Positions 24,976 to 33,470 of a stretch of DNA of 55,667 nucleotides are shown piece after piece. The stretch is from NCBI GenBank assembly GCA_944386645.1, contig CALXBW010000010.1:1-55667 (forward strand), read 5' to 3'. Within the stretch, counting starts at the first letter, position 1. Every line of letters begins with the position of its first letter. The translations under genes were made by a program, and so were the position numbers. This stretch comes from an uncultured Clostridia bacterium (GTDB lineage: Bacteria; Bacillota; Clostridia; TANB77; CAG-508). The notes beneath the pieces are model-generated. The model was not told the origin of the DNA. It did no database searches and worked only from the letters and a program-made list of their open reading frames with translations.

Positions 24976-24991
24976 GAATAGGAGAATAAAA

Positions 24992-26155
24992 ATGCATATA
25001 TGTTTTATATATAATGAATATCCTAAAGAGACTGACAATGGTGGTATTTCTACATATCAATATAATATGGCAAAAGCACTATATGAGAAGGATAACAAAG
25101 TAACAATTATTGCTAGTTCATTTAAAGAGGAAAGTGACTATATAGAAAATGGAATTAGAGTAATAAGATTGAAAAATAACCTTATGGGAACAATATATGA
25201 ACAATTAAACTATAGAAAAAAAGTACTTGAAAAAGTACAAAGTATTAATAGACAAAGTAAAATTGATATTATAGAAACACCAGAAATGGGAGCGGAAGCA
25301 TTAATGTGTGTAAAAAATAAAGAAATACCAGTTGTAGTAAAACTCCATACATCATATAAAATATGGTCAGAATTAAATGGTCAACTTTTAGAAGAAAATA
25401 TGCACAACCAAATGATAAGTTGGGAAATTGAACAATTAAGAAAAGCAGATAGTATTATCAGTTGTTCTAAATTATTAAAAAATATTGTAAAAAAAGATGT
25501 AAAGAGAAAAATTGATATTATTCCAAATCCTGTTAATTTAGAGCATTTTTTTCCATTAAATATAAGACAAAACAGTGAAAGAATATTATATTGTGGTTCT
25601 TTAGAATATAGAAAAGGGATATTTATTTTTGTAAAAGCTATTCCTTTAATTATTGAAAAATTAGGAGAGAATATTAAATTTGATATTGTTGGAAAAGATT
25701 CTTTTTATAATAATAATAATAATAATAATAAAATGTCGGAATTAATATTTGAAAATTTACCACAAAAATATCATAAAAATGTTGTATTATATGGTTTTGT
25801 TAATAAAGAAATATTAAATAGAATGTATAATGAGGCAAGTGTTGGAGTAATACCTTCATTATTTGATAATTTACCATATGTAGCTATGGAAGAGTTGTTA
25901 ACAGAATTGCCAATTGTTATTAGTAGCAATACAGGAATAACTTCAGAACTAAAACACAATAATTCAGCAATTATTTTTAAAAATGGAAATTATAAACAGT
26001 TAGCAAAAAAAGTAGTAAAGATTTATAAAAATAAAAAAATAGCTAATTTAATAGGAAAAAATGGAAGAAAATTTATATTAGAAAAATATTCGCCAGAGAA
26101 AATTGCGGATGTTATGATAAATAAATATAAAAAAGTTATCAAAAATTTCAAATAA
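24992..26155 (+). CDS. GT4-family glycosyltransferase 1
   Basis: 387 residues with GT-B fold. N-terminal FIYNEYPKETDNGGISTYQYNMA is the usual acceptor-side glycine loop. The C-terminal nucleotide-sugar domain has the EX7E region (SLFDNLPYVAMEELLTE). A run of seven Asn (codons from about 25709, a TAA/AAT microsatellite) interrupts a loop near residue 245. There are no membrane segments. It is paralogous to the next gene, so the pair probably adds successive sugars to one acceptor. AGGAG lies 8 nt upstream of ATG. Confidence 0.85.
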   Translation: MHICFIYNEYPKETDNGGISTYQYNMAKALYEKDNKVTIIASSFKEESDYIENGIRVIRLKNNLMGTIYEQLNYRKKVLEKVQSINRQSKIDIIETPEMGAEALMCVKNKEIPVVVKLHTSYKIWSELNGQLLEENMHNQMISWEIEQLRKADSIISCSKLLKNIVKKDVKRKIDIIPNPVNLEHFFPLNIRQNSERILYCGSLEYRKGIFIFVKAIPLIIEKLGENIKFDIVGKDSFYNNNNNNNKMSELIFENLPQKYHKNVVLYGFVNKEILNRMYNEASVGVIPSLFDNLPYVAMEELLTELPIVISSNTGITSELKHNNSAIIFKNGNYKQLAKKVVKIYKNKKIANLIGKNGRKFILEKYSPEKIADVMINKYKKVIKNFK

Positions 26156-26170
26156 AAGGAGGAAAAAATT

Positions 26171-27376
26171 ATGCACATATGTTTAGTTCATTTTGAATAT
26201 CCGATAGAAACATCAGTTGGAGGAGTTGGAACATATCAAAAAATAAATGCTGAAATGTTAAAGAAGTATGGACATGATGTTACGGTAATAGCAGGAGCTT
26301 TAGAGAAAGATCAAGATTATTTTGAAAATGGAGTACATATTATAAGATTAAAAAAGGGCTATGACCCATATGATACAGTGAAAGATTGCTATAATTATAG
26401 AGTAAGAATAGCAAATGTTATAGAACAAATAGATAAAAAAAATGAGATAGATATTATTGAAATACCAGATTTAGGTGCTGAAGGAATTATATATCAAAGA
26501 AATAAAAAAAGAAAAATACCAATTATAGTTAAACTCCACACACCTACTACAATAATTACTGAATTTAATGGTGGAGCAACAACTTTTACACCAGATGTAC
26601 AAAAAACTTTAGCGGATTGGGAAGATGAATTTATTTGTAATGCAGATGGATTAATTAGTTGTACTAAAATATTATCTAAAATGATAAAAGATAGATTTCC
26701 AAAAATAAAAGGTAAAAATATCAAAGTAGTATATAATGTTGCAAATTTAAGTAACTTTTATCCAAAACAGAATAATCATAATTCTAAGATTATTTTATAT
26801 TGTGGAACTTTGGAACAACGAAAAGGTTTATTTATGTTAGCAAGAGCAATTCCAATAGTAATAGATAAATTAAAAGATGAAGAAATAAAATTTGATTTTA
26901 TAGGGGATGATTTATATAGAAACGATAGACTAATTTTGACATCAGAATATATTTTAAGTTTAATTCCTAGTAAATATCATAAATATATACGCTTTTTAGG
27001 TTTAAAAACAAATAATGAATTAAATGATTATTTTAATAATGCGAGATTAGGTGTAATACCGTCTTTATTTGATAATTTACCATATGTAGCTATGGAAGAA
27101 TTAGCAACAGAAATGCCTTTAATTGCTAGCAACAATACTGGTATAAAAGAATTTATTGTAAATAATGAATCTGGAATTTTATATGACCCTATGAATTATG
27201 AAGAGTTAGCAAGTAAAATTATATATTTATACAATAATCCTGAGATTGCAAGGACATATGGTATAAATGGAAAAAATACAATTAAAGACAAGTTTTCTGC
27301 AGAAAATATTATAAAACAAACAGAAAAAATTTATAGGGAAGTAATAAATGAATATAAAAATAAAAGAAATGATTGA
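26171..27376 (+). CDS. GT4-family glycosyltransferase 2
   Basis: 401 residues, colinear with the preceding enzyme (VHFEYPIETSVGGVGTYQKI; SLFDNLPYVAMEELATEM). It lacks the Asn run. AAAGGAGG precedes ATG by 8 nt, and the end overlaps the next gene by 29 nt. Similar paired GT4 enzymes with a glycine-rich start occur in clostridial clusters; donor and acceptor cannot be told from sequence. Confidence 0.85.
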   Translation: MHICLVHFEYPIETSVGGVGTYQKINAEMLKKYGHDVTVIAGALEKDQDYFENGVHIIRLKKGYDPYDTVKDCYNYRVRIANVIEQIDKKNEIDIIEIPDLGAEGIIYQRNKKRKIPIIVKLHTPTTIITEFNGGATTFTPDVQKTLADWEDEFICNADGLISCTKILSKMIKDRFPKIKGKNIKVVYNVANLSNFYPKQNNHNSKIILYCGTLEQRKGLFMLARAIPIVIDKLKDEEIKFDFIGDDLYRNDRLILTSEYILSLIPSKYHKYIRFLGLKTNNELNDYFNNARLGVIPSLFDNLPYVAMEELATEMPLIASNNTGIKEFIVNNESGILYDPMNYEELASKIIYLYNNPEIARTYGINGKNTIKDKFSAENIIKQTEKIYREVINEYKNKRND

Positions 27377-29561
27377 AAGATTTTTAAAAAAAGATATTAT
27401 TAAAATAGAAAAAGTTAAATATGGTGGAGCTAATCTGGTATATAACATTATCACAAGTGATAAAAAAGAATATATACTTAAATTATATATGATGAAACGT
27501 AATTTTTGCATTATTAATGAATTAAATAACTATTTAAAAGAAAATGGAATAAAAACATTAAAGATAATAAAAAATTGGAAAATTAATAATGTATATTATT
27601 ATTTATATGAAAGAAATATAGGAATTCATAAACTAAATTTTAATAAAAAAATGATTAATAGTATATTAGAAGTTATAAGATTAGAATATGAAAATAAAAA
27701 TATTCATATTAATATTAAAGATTCTATAATAGAAAAATTCTTAATATATAAGGATTATTTTTTATCAAAAGATGTAAATAGAATTCCAAAAAATATCATT
27801 GAAAATATTAATAAAATTACTAAGAAAATAGATTTAAATATAATTGATTTGTGTTTAATACATGGAGATTTATCAATAACTAACATATTATGGGATCAAA
27901 ATAATGATATGTCTATAATTGATTTTGATGAAAGTATATATGCTCCTATAGAATATGAATTATCTAGTTTTATTATAAAAATCTGTTTTTTTAATTCGAT
28001 TTTTAACAAAGATTTAGCAAAAATAATAATGAAAGAAATAAAAATAAAGTTTAAGAATATAGATTATTATAAGTTTAGAAATTCTTGGATATTATATATA
28101 TCAAAAGTTATATATGAAAAGCTATACTTTTATGAATTGGGATATATAGATATAGAAAGTAAAGAACATAAAAAAGATTATTGGAAATGGTGGTATAAAT
28201 TATTAATAGACCAAGAAATATTTGATGAGATTTATTTTGATGAATATAAATTATTTATGATAGAGAATAATAAATTTGTTATAAAGAATGATGAGAAAAG
28301 TATAGTTCAAATTGTATCATTAGGTGTAAGTAAATTTATATTAAAAAAAAATAAATATAATTTTGAGGAAAATGTTTATAATGAGAAATTAATATTGGAT
28401 TCTTTATCTTTTAGTCTAAATGTACCAAGAATTGTAAAAATTGAAGAAAAAGATGGGTATATATATAGACTATATACATATAAGAGGGGGAAGCATAGAT
28501 TAAAATATTCCAATGAAGAAGAAAAAATATTAATAAAAGAATTTTCAAAATTAGTATTAGAATTAAATAGTATAAATGTAAATGCACAAATAGGTAATTT
28601 AGAAAATAAAATAAAAGATTTAATTAATACCACAAAAAATAGTTTCTATAAATTGTGTTTAAAAAAATTGCTATTGGATAATGAGTTCAAAAAAAAAGTC
28701 AATTCAGAAGAAAAACAAATTGTACATGATGATTTGCACAGATACAATATTTTATTTAATAAAAATGAAGTAGTATTTTTAGATTTTGAAGGATTAAAAA
28801 AATATCCTAAAAGTTTGCAAATAGCATCTTTTATAACCACTTCATATATATATGAAGGAGAAATTGAAAAAATAGATTATCTATTATCTAAACTAAAAGT
28901 TGAAAAAAATAGAAGATATATTATTAATTTAATTATTTATAGAGTATTAAAAACATTAATATTTTTTGAAAAAAAATTAGAGATTAATTTTGATAATAAT
29001 ACAAAATTAAAACAAGAAAGATTATATAATAGTTTTATAGAAATTTTAAATAAGAAAGAAGGAATAATAGTGGAGTTAAGAGATTATTACAATGCAAATA
29101 AAGAGCCAATAGGAGAAACTTATCCATCAAATATAGAACCAACAGGAGATAAATATATGTTAATTGTAGTTATTTTTATACAAAATTCAAAAGGAGAATA
29201 TTTAATACAAAAAGCTACAAAAAGAAAAGGAGGAAAATGGGGGACAACTAGTGGGCATCCAGTAGCAGGAGAAAATTCAATAAAAGGCATGAATAGAGAA
29301 ATAAGGGAAGAATTAGGAATAGATATTCCAATAGAAAAATATAAATTTGTAAATACATTTATAGGACACAATAAAATAGTGGACTTATATTATTTAATGG
29401 AAGATATAGATATCTTAAAATTATCTTTACAGCCAGAAGAAGTAGAAAAAGTAAAATGGGTAACAAAAGAAGAAATAGACACACTAATTAAAGACAATGA
29501 TTTTGAGAAAACTCATACAAAATTATTTGCAGACTTACAAAAATGGATGAATAATGATTGA
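27348..29561 (+). CDS. Double aminoglycoside-phosphotransferase-like / NUDIX fusion enzyme
   Basis: 737 residues in three parts. APH-like kinase domain 1 (about 1-290) has LIHGDLSITNILW and IIDFDES. APH-like domain 2 (about 300-570) has QIVHDDLHRYNILFN and VFLDFEG. The C-terminal NUDIX domain (about 575-737) has the full box GHPVAGENSIKGMN followed by REIREELG. Both kinases keep the catalytic Asp (HGDLxxxN, HDDLxxxN) and the metal-binding Asp. NUDIX domains cleave nucleotide diphosphate-X bonds. With the guanylate-kinase-like protein and two glycosyltransferases this suggests building or modifying a phosphorylated glycoside or glyco-nucleotide. I know of no characterised enzyme with this domain order. 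The start is ATG 27348 inside the previous gene; 27369 is an alternative. Confidence 0.75.
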   Translation: MNIKIKEMIERFLKKDIIKIEKVKYGGANLVYNIITSDKKEYILKLYMMKRNFCIINELNNYLKENGIKTLKIIKNWKINNVYYYLYERNIGIHKLNFNKKMINSILEVIRLEYENKNIHINIKDSIIEKFLIYKDYFLSKDVNRIPKNIIENINKITKKIDLNIIDLCLIHGDLSITNILWDQNNDMSIIDFDESIYAPIEYELSSFIIKICFFNSIFNKDLAKIIMKEIKIKFKNIDYYKFRNSWILYISKVIYEKLYFYELGYIDIESKEHKKDYWKWWYKLLIDQEIFDEIYFDEYKLFMIENNKFVIKNDEKSIVQIVSLGVSKFILKKNKYNFEENVYNEKLILDSLSFSLNVPRIVKIEEKDGYIYRLYTYKRGKHRLKYSNEEEKILIKEFSKLVLELNSINVNAQIGNLENKIKDLINTTKNSFYKLCLKKLLLDNEFKKKVNSEEKQIVHDDLHRYNILFNKNEVVFLDFEGLKKYPKSLQIASFITTSYIYEGEIEKIDYLLSKLKVEKNRRYIINLIIYRVLKTLIFFEKKLEINFDNNTKLKQERLYNSFIEILNKKEGIIVELRDYYNANKEPIGETYPSNIEPTGDKYMLIVVIFIQNSKGEYLIQKATKRKGGKWGTTSGHPVAGENSIKGMNREIREELGIDIPIEKYKFVNTFIGHNKIVDLYYLMEDIDILKLSLQPEEVEKVKWVTKEEIDTLIKDNDFEKTHTKLFADLQKWMNND

Positions 29562-29583
29562 TAAAAAATAAATAAAAATTCTC

Positions 29584-29636
29584 TTGACAATAAACAAACG
29601 TTCGTGTTATTATAAATACACAGAACATTTGTTTAT
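29584..29636 (+). promoter_or_regulatory. LexA-type SOS promoter
   Basis: TTGACA (29584-29589), an 18-nt spacer and an extended -10 TATTAT (29608-29613). Two sites resemble the Firmicute LexA box (CGAAC-N4-GTTCG): AAACAAACGTTCG (29594-29603 region, read on the minus strand) between the -35 and -10, and AGAACATTTGTTT (about 29622-29634) after the start point. Two boxes around a promoter imply tight SOS repression. Confidence 0.65.
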
Positions 29637-29650
29637 TTATGGAGGTTTTT

Positions 29651-29929
29651 ATGAAATTATCAAATATGTTTATAATTATAGTATTAGTTTTATCTATTAT
29701 ATTTTTATGTAACAATATGTCTTTTTCAGAAAAGAGTATAGAATATAAAAAAATATATACATCATACGGAGATACTTTATGGTCAATAGCAAAAAAACAA
29801 AAAGAAAATAATGTATATTATAAGGATAAAAGTTTACAATATATTATTAATGATATAAAGGATATAAATACATTAAAAAATTCTAGTTTAAGTACAGGGC
29901 AGGAATTATTAATTCCTGAATTAAAATAG
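29651..29929 (+). CDS. LysM protein, YneA-like SOS division inhibitor
   Basis: 92 residues: an N-terminal membrane segment (about 6-24), then a single LysM domain (YTSYGDTLWSIAKKQKENN through TGQELLIPEL). Size, topology and LexA boxes match YneA of Bacillus, which delays cell division during SOS; the lexA gene itself is not adjacent here. GGAGG precedes ATG 29651. A longer start 12 bp earlier overlaps the binding site. Confidence 0.75.
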   Translation: MKLSNMFIIIVLVLSIIFLCNNMSFSEKSIEYKKIYTSYGDTLWSIAKKQKENNVYYKDKSLQYIINDIKDINTLKNSSLSTGQELLIPELK

Positions 29930-30041
29930 AGTTGAAAAAGTAAAAATTTATACGGATAGACATTAATTTTGTATATATATCAAAGCTTTCTATATTTTAA
30001 TATTTGTTGCTCAGACTTTAAATGGAAAACAATGAAAATTA

Positions 30042-30071
30042 TTGACAATACAACATATTTTATGCTATCAT
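30042..30071 (+). promoter_or_regulatory. Promoter of the type III antitoxin
   Basis: TTGACA (30042-30047), an 18-nt spacer and extended -10 TGC-TATCAT (30066-30071), about 30 nt before the first repeat. Confidence 0.7.
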
Positions 30072-30101
30072 GAATATAATAATTAAGAACATTATGTTTT
30101 T

Positions 30102-30203
30102 AATAAATGTGTTTGTCGCCGCCCCTTTGGCGACTAATAAATGAGAGAGTGAATAAATGTGTTTGTCGCCACCTCTTCTAGGCGACTAAAAAATAAAAGA
30201 GTG
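30102..30203 (+). ncRNA. Type III antitoxin RNA, two tandem repeats (cptI-like)
   Basis: Two units, 30102-30151 (50 nt) and 30152-30203 (52 nt), each begin AATAAATGTGTTTGTCGCC. Each holds a GTCGCC/GGCGAC stem and ends in a GAGAGAGTG- or AAAGAGTG-type tail. A partial third unit start (AATAAAT) follows. Type III antitoxins are such short pseudoknotted repeats; the toxin cuts the precursor into units that then wrap and inhibit it. The toxin gene follows after a terminator. Confidence 0.85.
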
Positions 30204-30213
30204 AATAAATTAT

Positions 30214-30245
30214 TGGGGGCTTGCCAAGAAATGGTAAGCCTCTAA
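30214..30245 (+). terminator. Leaky terminator between antitoxin and toxin
   Basis: GGGGCTTGCC (30215-30224 region) pairs with GGTAAGCCTC (30233-30242) with an AAGAAAT loop and a poor T tract, as expected for type III loci, where it sets the antitoxin:toxin ratio. Confidence 0.75.
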
Positions 30246-30266
30246 TAATTTAAAGGAGAAATATAA

Positions 30267-30761
30267 ATGCAAATAAATATAGGATGTTTTTATTTTATAA
30301 AAGATTCATTTTTTGACATTATAGATGATACTGAATTAATGCAAAATAAAGAGAATGGAAATAAAAGACCATGTTATTATTGTTTTAAAAGTAAAAAATA
30401 TGATGATATTATTTGGTTTATTCCTGTTAGTACTAAAATAGAAAAATATCAAAAAATTTATAATAACAAAATCCAGAAGCAAATAAAATTGGGGAAAAAA
30501 CCTTCTATTGATACGATAGTTTTTGGAAATATTGCAAATACATATAGTGCATTTTTAATACAAAATATGTTTCCTGTAACAAAAGAATATGTGGAAAGTC
30601 AATATATAAAAAATAAAGTAGCTATAAGGTTATCAAATAAATTACAAACTGAGATAATTTATAAAGCTAATAAAGTTTTAAGTTTATATAATCATGGAAT
30701 GAAAAATATTATTTTTCCTAATATTGATAGAATCTTAGCACAATTATTATATCGTAGATAG
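30267..30761 (+). CDS. Type III toxin, CptN/ToxN-like endoribonuclease
   Basis: 164 residues, the size of ToxN/AbiQ/CptN toxins. Characteristic pieces: FYFIKDSFFD at the N-terminus, KRPCYYCFKSKKYDDIIWFIPVSTKIEKY, then DTIVFGNIA and AFLIQNMFPVTKEYVESQY. Such toxins are sequence-specific RNases, several of which abort phage infection. AAAGGAG precedes ATG. The antitoxin repeats and terminator immediately upstream make the call firm; the cptIN subfamily is my best guess from the N-terminal and IQNMFP segments. Confidence 0.85.
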   Translation: MQINIGCFYFIKDSFFDIIDDTELMQNKENGNKRPCYYCFKSKKYDDIIWFIPVSTKIEKYQKIYNNKIQKQIKLGKKPSIDTIVFGNIANTYSAFLIQNMFPVTKEYVESQYIKNKVAIRLSNKLQTEIIYKANKVLSLYNHGMKNIIFPNIDRILAQLLYRR

Positions 30762-30785
30762 TACAATAATTCAGACAATTAAAAT

Positions 30786-30822
30786 AAAGCTAATATTAAT
30801 ATGTATTATTAATATTAGCTTT
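30786..30822. terminator. Bidirectional terminator between toxin and integrase
   Basis: AAAGCTAATATTAATA and TATTAATATTAGCTTT form a perfect 16-bp stem with a 5-nt loop between two convergent genes. Confidence 0.8.
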
Positions 30823-30841
30823 ACAAATAAAAATATAATAT

Positions 30842-31840
30842 TTAGTTTGTTTTCATTATATTATCTGCAAGTGGATTATTTTCAACTGCTGAACGTACTT
30901 GACTATTATCAACATGAGTATATATTTCTGTAGTTGAAATACTTTCATGTCCAAGAAGTTCTTGTAGAGCTCTAATATCTACATGTCCATATTTATACAT
31001 TAATGTTGCTGCAGTATGTCTCAATTTGTGTGTAGAATATTTTTTTGTATCTAATCCAGCTCTATTTAATTCATTTTTTACAACAGTCTGCACAGTTCTT
31101 TGACTAATTCTTTCATTTCTTTCACTTAAAAAAAGAGCATCTTTATCTGTTATTTTTATCCTATCCTTAGGTCTTACTTTTAAATATTCAGTAATTGCAC
31201 TCATACATGCTTTGTTTAAATATATTGTTCTTTCTTTATTTCCTTTACCTATAACATTAAGCTTTTCATCTGAAAAATTTATATCTTTTATATTTATATT
31301 TACAAGTTCAGATAAACGCATACCACAATTTAAAAAAAGTGTAATTATTGCATAATCTCTTAGTTTATTTCGAGATTTAGGATCTTTATTTGCAATAGAA
31401 TTAAGTAATTTTTTACTATCGTCTAATGATAGATATTTAGGAACACGCTTATCTAATTTAGGACTTTCTAGATTTTGTGCTGGATTTATTTCTAGAATAT
31501 TAGCCTTTGTAGTTAAATAATTAAAAAAAGTTTTTAAACTAGCTACTTTTCTTGCACGAGTTGCAGCTTTACTATGATGTTCTCTTGTTAAATATGCTAA
31601 GTATGCATGTAAATCATTTAATTTAATTTTTTTTAATATTTCAATATCCATATCTTTTATAATTATATTCTTAAACTCATCTTCTTCAGTTAATTTGAAA
31701 TGCAACAATATAAATCTTAAAAAATTACTAATATCATAATTATATTCTTTAATAGTATTAGGAGATTTATTTAAAATTGTTTCAATATAATCTAAAAAAG
31801 AGTTCAAAAAATATGGATTTTCATCAACTTTTATTCCCAT
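30842..31840 (-). CDS. Tyrosine recombinase, XerC/XerD-like
   Basis: 332 residues from ATG at complement 31838-31840, chosen for AAAGGA just upstream; an in-frame TTG 21 bp earlier contains that site. SAM-like N-terminal domain (NTIKEYNYDISNFLRF), then catalytic Arg in GMRLSELVN, Lys in GKGNKER, HKLRHTAAT, LGHESISTTEIYTHV (nucleophile Tyr). Length and motifs suit a chromosomal Xer recombinase as well as a phage-type integrase. It has no neighbouring excisionase, so I favour XerC/D-like. Confidence 0.82.
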   Translation of the reverse strand: MGIKVDENPYFLNSFLDYIETILNKSPNTIKEYNYDISNFLRFILLHFKLTEEDEFKNIIIKDMDIEILKKIKLNDLHAYLAYLTREHHSKAATRARKVASLKTFFNYLTTKANILEINPAQNLESPKLDKRVPKYLSLDDSKKLLNSIANKDPKSRNKLRDYAIITLFLNCGMRLSELVNINIKDINFSDEKLNVIGKGNKERTIYLNKACMSAITEYLKVRPKDRIKITDKDALFLSERNERISQRTVQTVVKNELNRAGLDTKKYSTHKLRHTAATLMYKYGHVDIRALQELLGHESISTTEIYTHVDNSQVRSAVENNPLADNIMKTN

Positions 31841-31857
31841 ATCAATGTATATTCCTT

Positions 31858-33199
31858 TCAAAAATTATTTATTATTAATGTTATTATTGAGTGCTTTTTT
31901 ATATTATCTGAGTATAAATTATTTTTTATATTTATACTGAAATCCATATCTTCATTGTTACGATTTAAAAGTACAACTACTATATTATTTTCAGAAGTAA
32001 GAAAAGCTGATACTTCTATTTTATCTGTAAAAGAACTGTATGCCATATTTCTTGAATTTTGTTTTATATATTTACTAAAATGTCCAATATAATAGTATGA
32101 TAGCTTTTTATAATATTTTGAACAACGTTTATTTGTCATTATAGGTGCATTACAAGAATTTCCTGCGTGGTTAGGTCCGTCCATTAGAATCTAACACAAG
32201 ATTTGAATCTATATATGCATTTGAACCATTATTTAAATCACCTATAATATCATGTGCATATATTTCTGCATTTGTAAGTTCGTCTTTTTTATTAGGTTTT
32301 GAATATGGAGTAGAACCTTCTGTATGTATAAGTAGTAATTCAGGACATAAGTTTTTTAATAGTCTTAAATTATTAAAATGATCTCCTGTATAATAATGAT
32401 ATGCTACTCCATTAATTAAATTAGATATATTAGGATTTTTATACATATCGTTTATTCTATAAATTATACGTTCTTTATTATGATCCCATACTAATATTTT
32501 TGTTTTTAACTTATAAAATTTAAATGTAGGGAATAAATAGTTCTCAATAAAACTAGTTTCATCTTTTGCACTGTAATTGCATGATTCCCATTCTCTAGAG
32601 GTATCAGGTTCATTTTGAACAGTAATATAATTTATTTCAATATTATTTTTCTCATATTCCTGTATATATTTAACTAAATAATCAGCCCATAATTGTTTAT
32701 ATGTATTTAGTAATTTACCACCATTATACATAGAATTATTATCTTTCATAAAAGCTGGTGGACTCCAAGGTGAAGCTATAAATTGTATATTAGAATTTAT
32801 ATTTTGAGCTAGATTAATTGCAGGAATAATATATTTTTCATCTCTAGACATATCAAATTTGCTTAAGTCTTTATTTTTATTATCTAGATATGAATATGTT
32901 TCTAATGCGAAATCTGAGCTATTAATATGTATTCTTGCAAAATTATAAGCTAATCCATCTTCAGAAAAATAATCTTTAATAAATTCATTTTGAATTTTTT
33001 CTTTGAATTGACATATAAGATAAGATGATGACTCAGTAAAAGCACCACCAAACCCTAAAATATTCTGATATAAAATTTCTGGATATAGAATTATTAAATT
33101 GTTTTGTTCATTATTAAGTTTATGATTACATTCAATATTCTCATATTGATGTAGAAATTTATTTTCTTTTTGATTTGTTTCAATTTTTAATATATTCAT
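31858..33199 (-). CDS. GH30 glycosidase (glucosylceramidase-like), interrupted by a +1 frameshift at CGG
   Basis: About 446 residues joined. N-terminal GFGGAFTESSSYL, acid/base Glu in YITVQNEPDTSREWESC and nucleophile Glu in LLLIHTEGSTPYS are GH30 signatures; the C-terminal beta domain ends in SENNIVVVLLNRN. There is no signal peptide, so it is likely a cytoplasmic beta-glycosidase. The first part ends LDSNG-CGG-ACC-TAA. If C is skipped, GGA CCT AAC CAC continues as GPNHAGNSCNAPI to 31858 and restores the GH30 motif GGPN. GGAGGG precedes the ATG at complement 33197-33199. Pieces: complement 32168-33199 and complement 31858-32178. Confidence 0.8.
32176..32179 (-). other. CGGA (minus strand): inferred +1 frameshift site C
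   Basis: Zero frame on the minus strand: AAT GGA CGG ACC TAA. The +1 frame has TAG six codons upstream. The conserved family motif GGPN places the shift exactly at CGGA read as Gly. Confidence 0.7.
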
Positions 33200-33387
33200 A
33201 TATATGAACCCTCCAATGTATTGTATCTATTATACAACAATTTTTTAGTTTTGTGCAATGTAAATGATATTATTAGATCATATTTAAGAATTTTTTAAAA
33301 TTTATTTATTATTTTGTAAAATGAATAAATTTAAAAAAATCGAATATCATAATAAAAAATAAGAATACAAAAAAAAACTATATTTAA

Positions 33388-33421
33388 AAGTTTTTGCATT
33401 TGCAATGCAAAAACTTGATTT
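33388..33421 (+). terminator. Hairpin upstream of the DUF4143 ATPase
   Basis: AAGTTTTTGCA (33388-33398) and TGCAAAAACTT (33406-33416) form an 11-bp stem followed by GATTTTTT. It lies in the leader, 50 nt before the start codon, so it may be an attenuator. Confidence 0.5.
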
Positions 33422-33470
33422 TTTGATTAAATTATTGTATTATATAATTACAAAATGGAGGTGTATCAAT

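Noticed and set aside
30102..30203. The tandem repeats as a short CRISPR array
   Set aside because: Units are contiguous without spacers, contain internal stems, and precede a ToxN-like gene; a type III antitoxin fits better.
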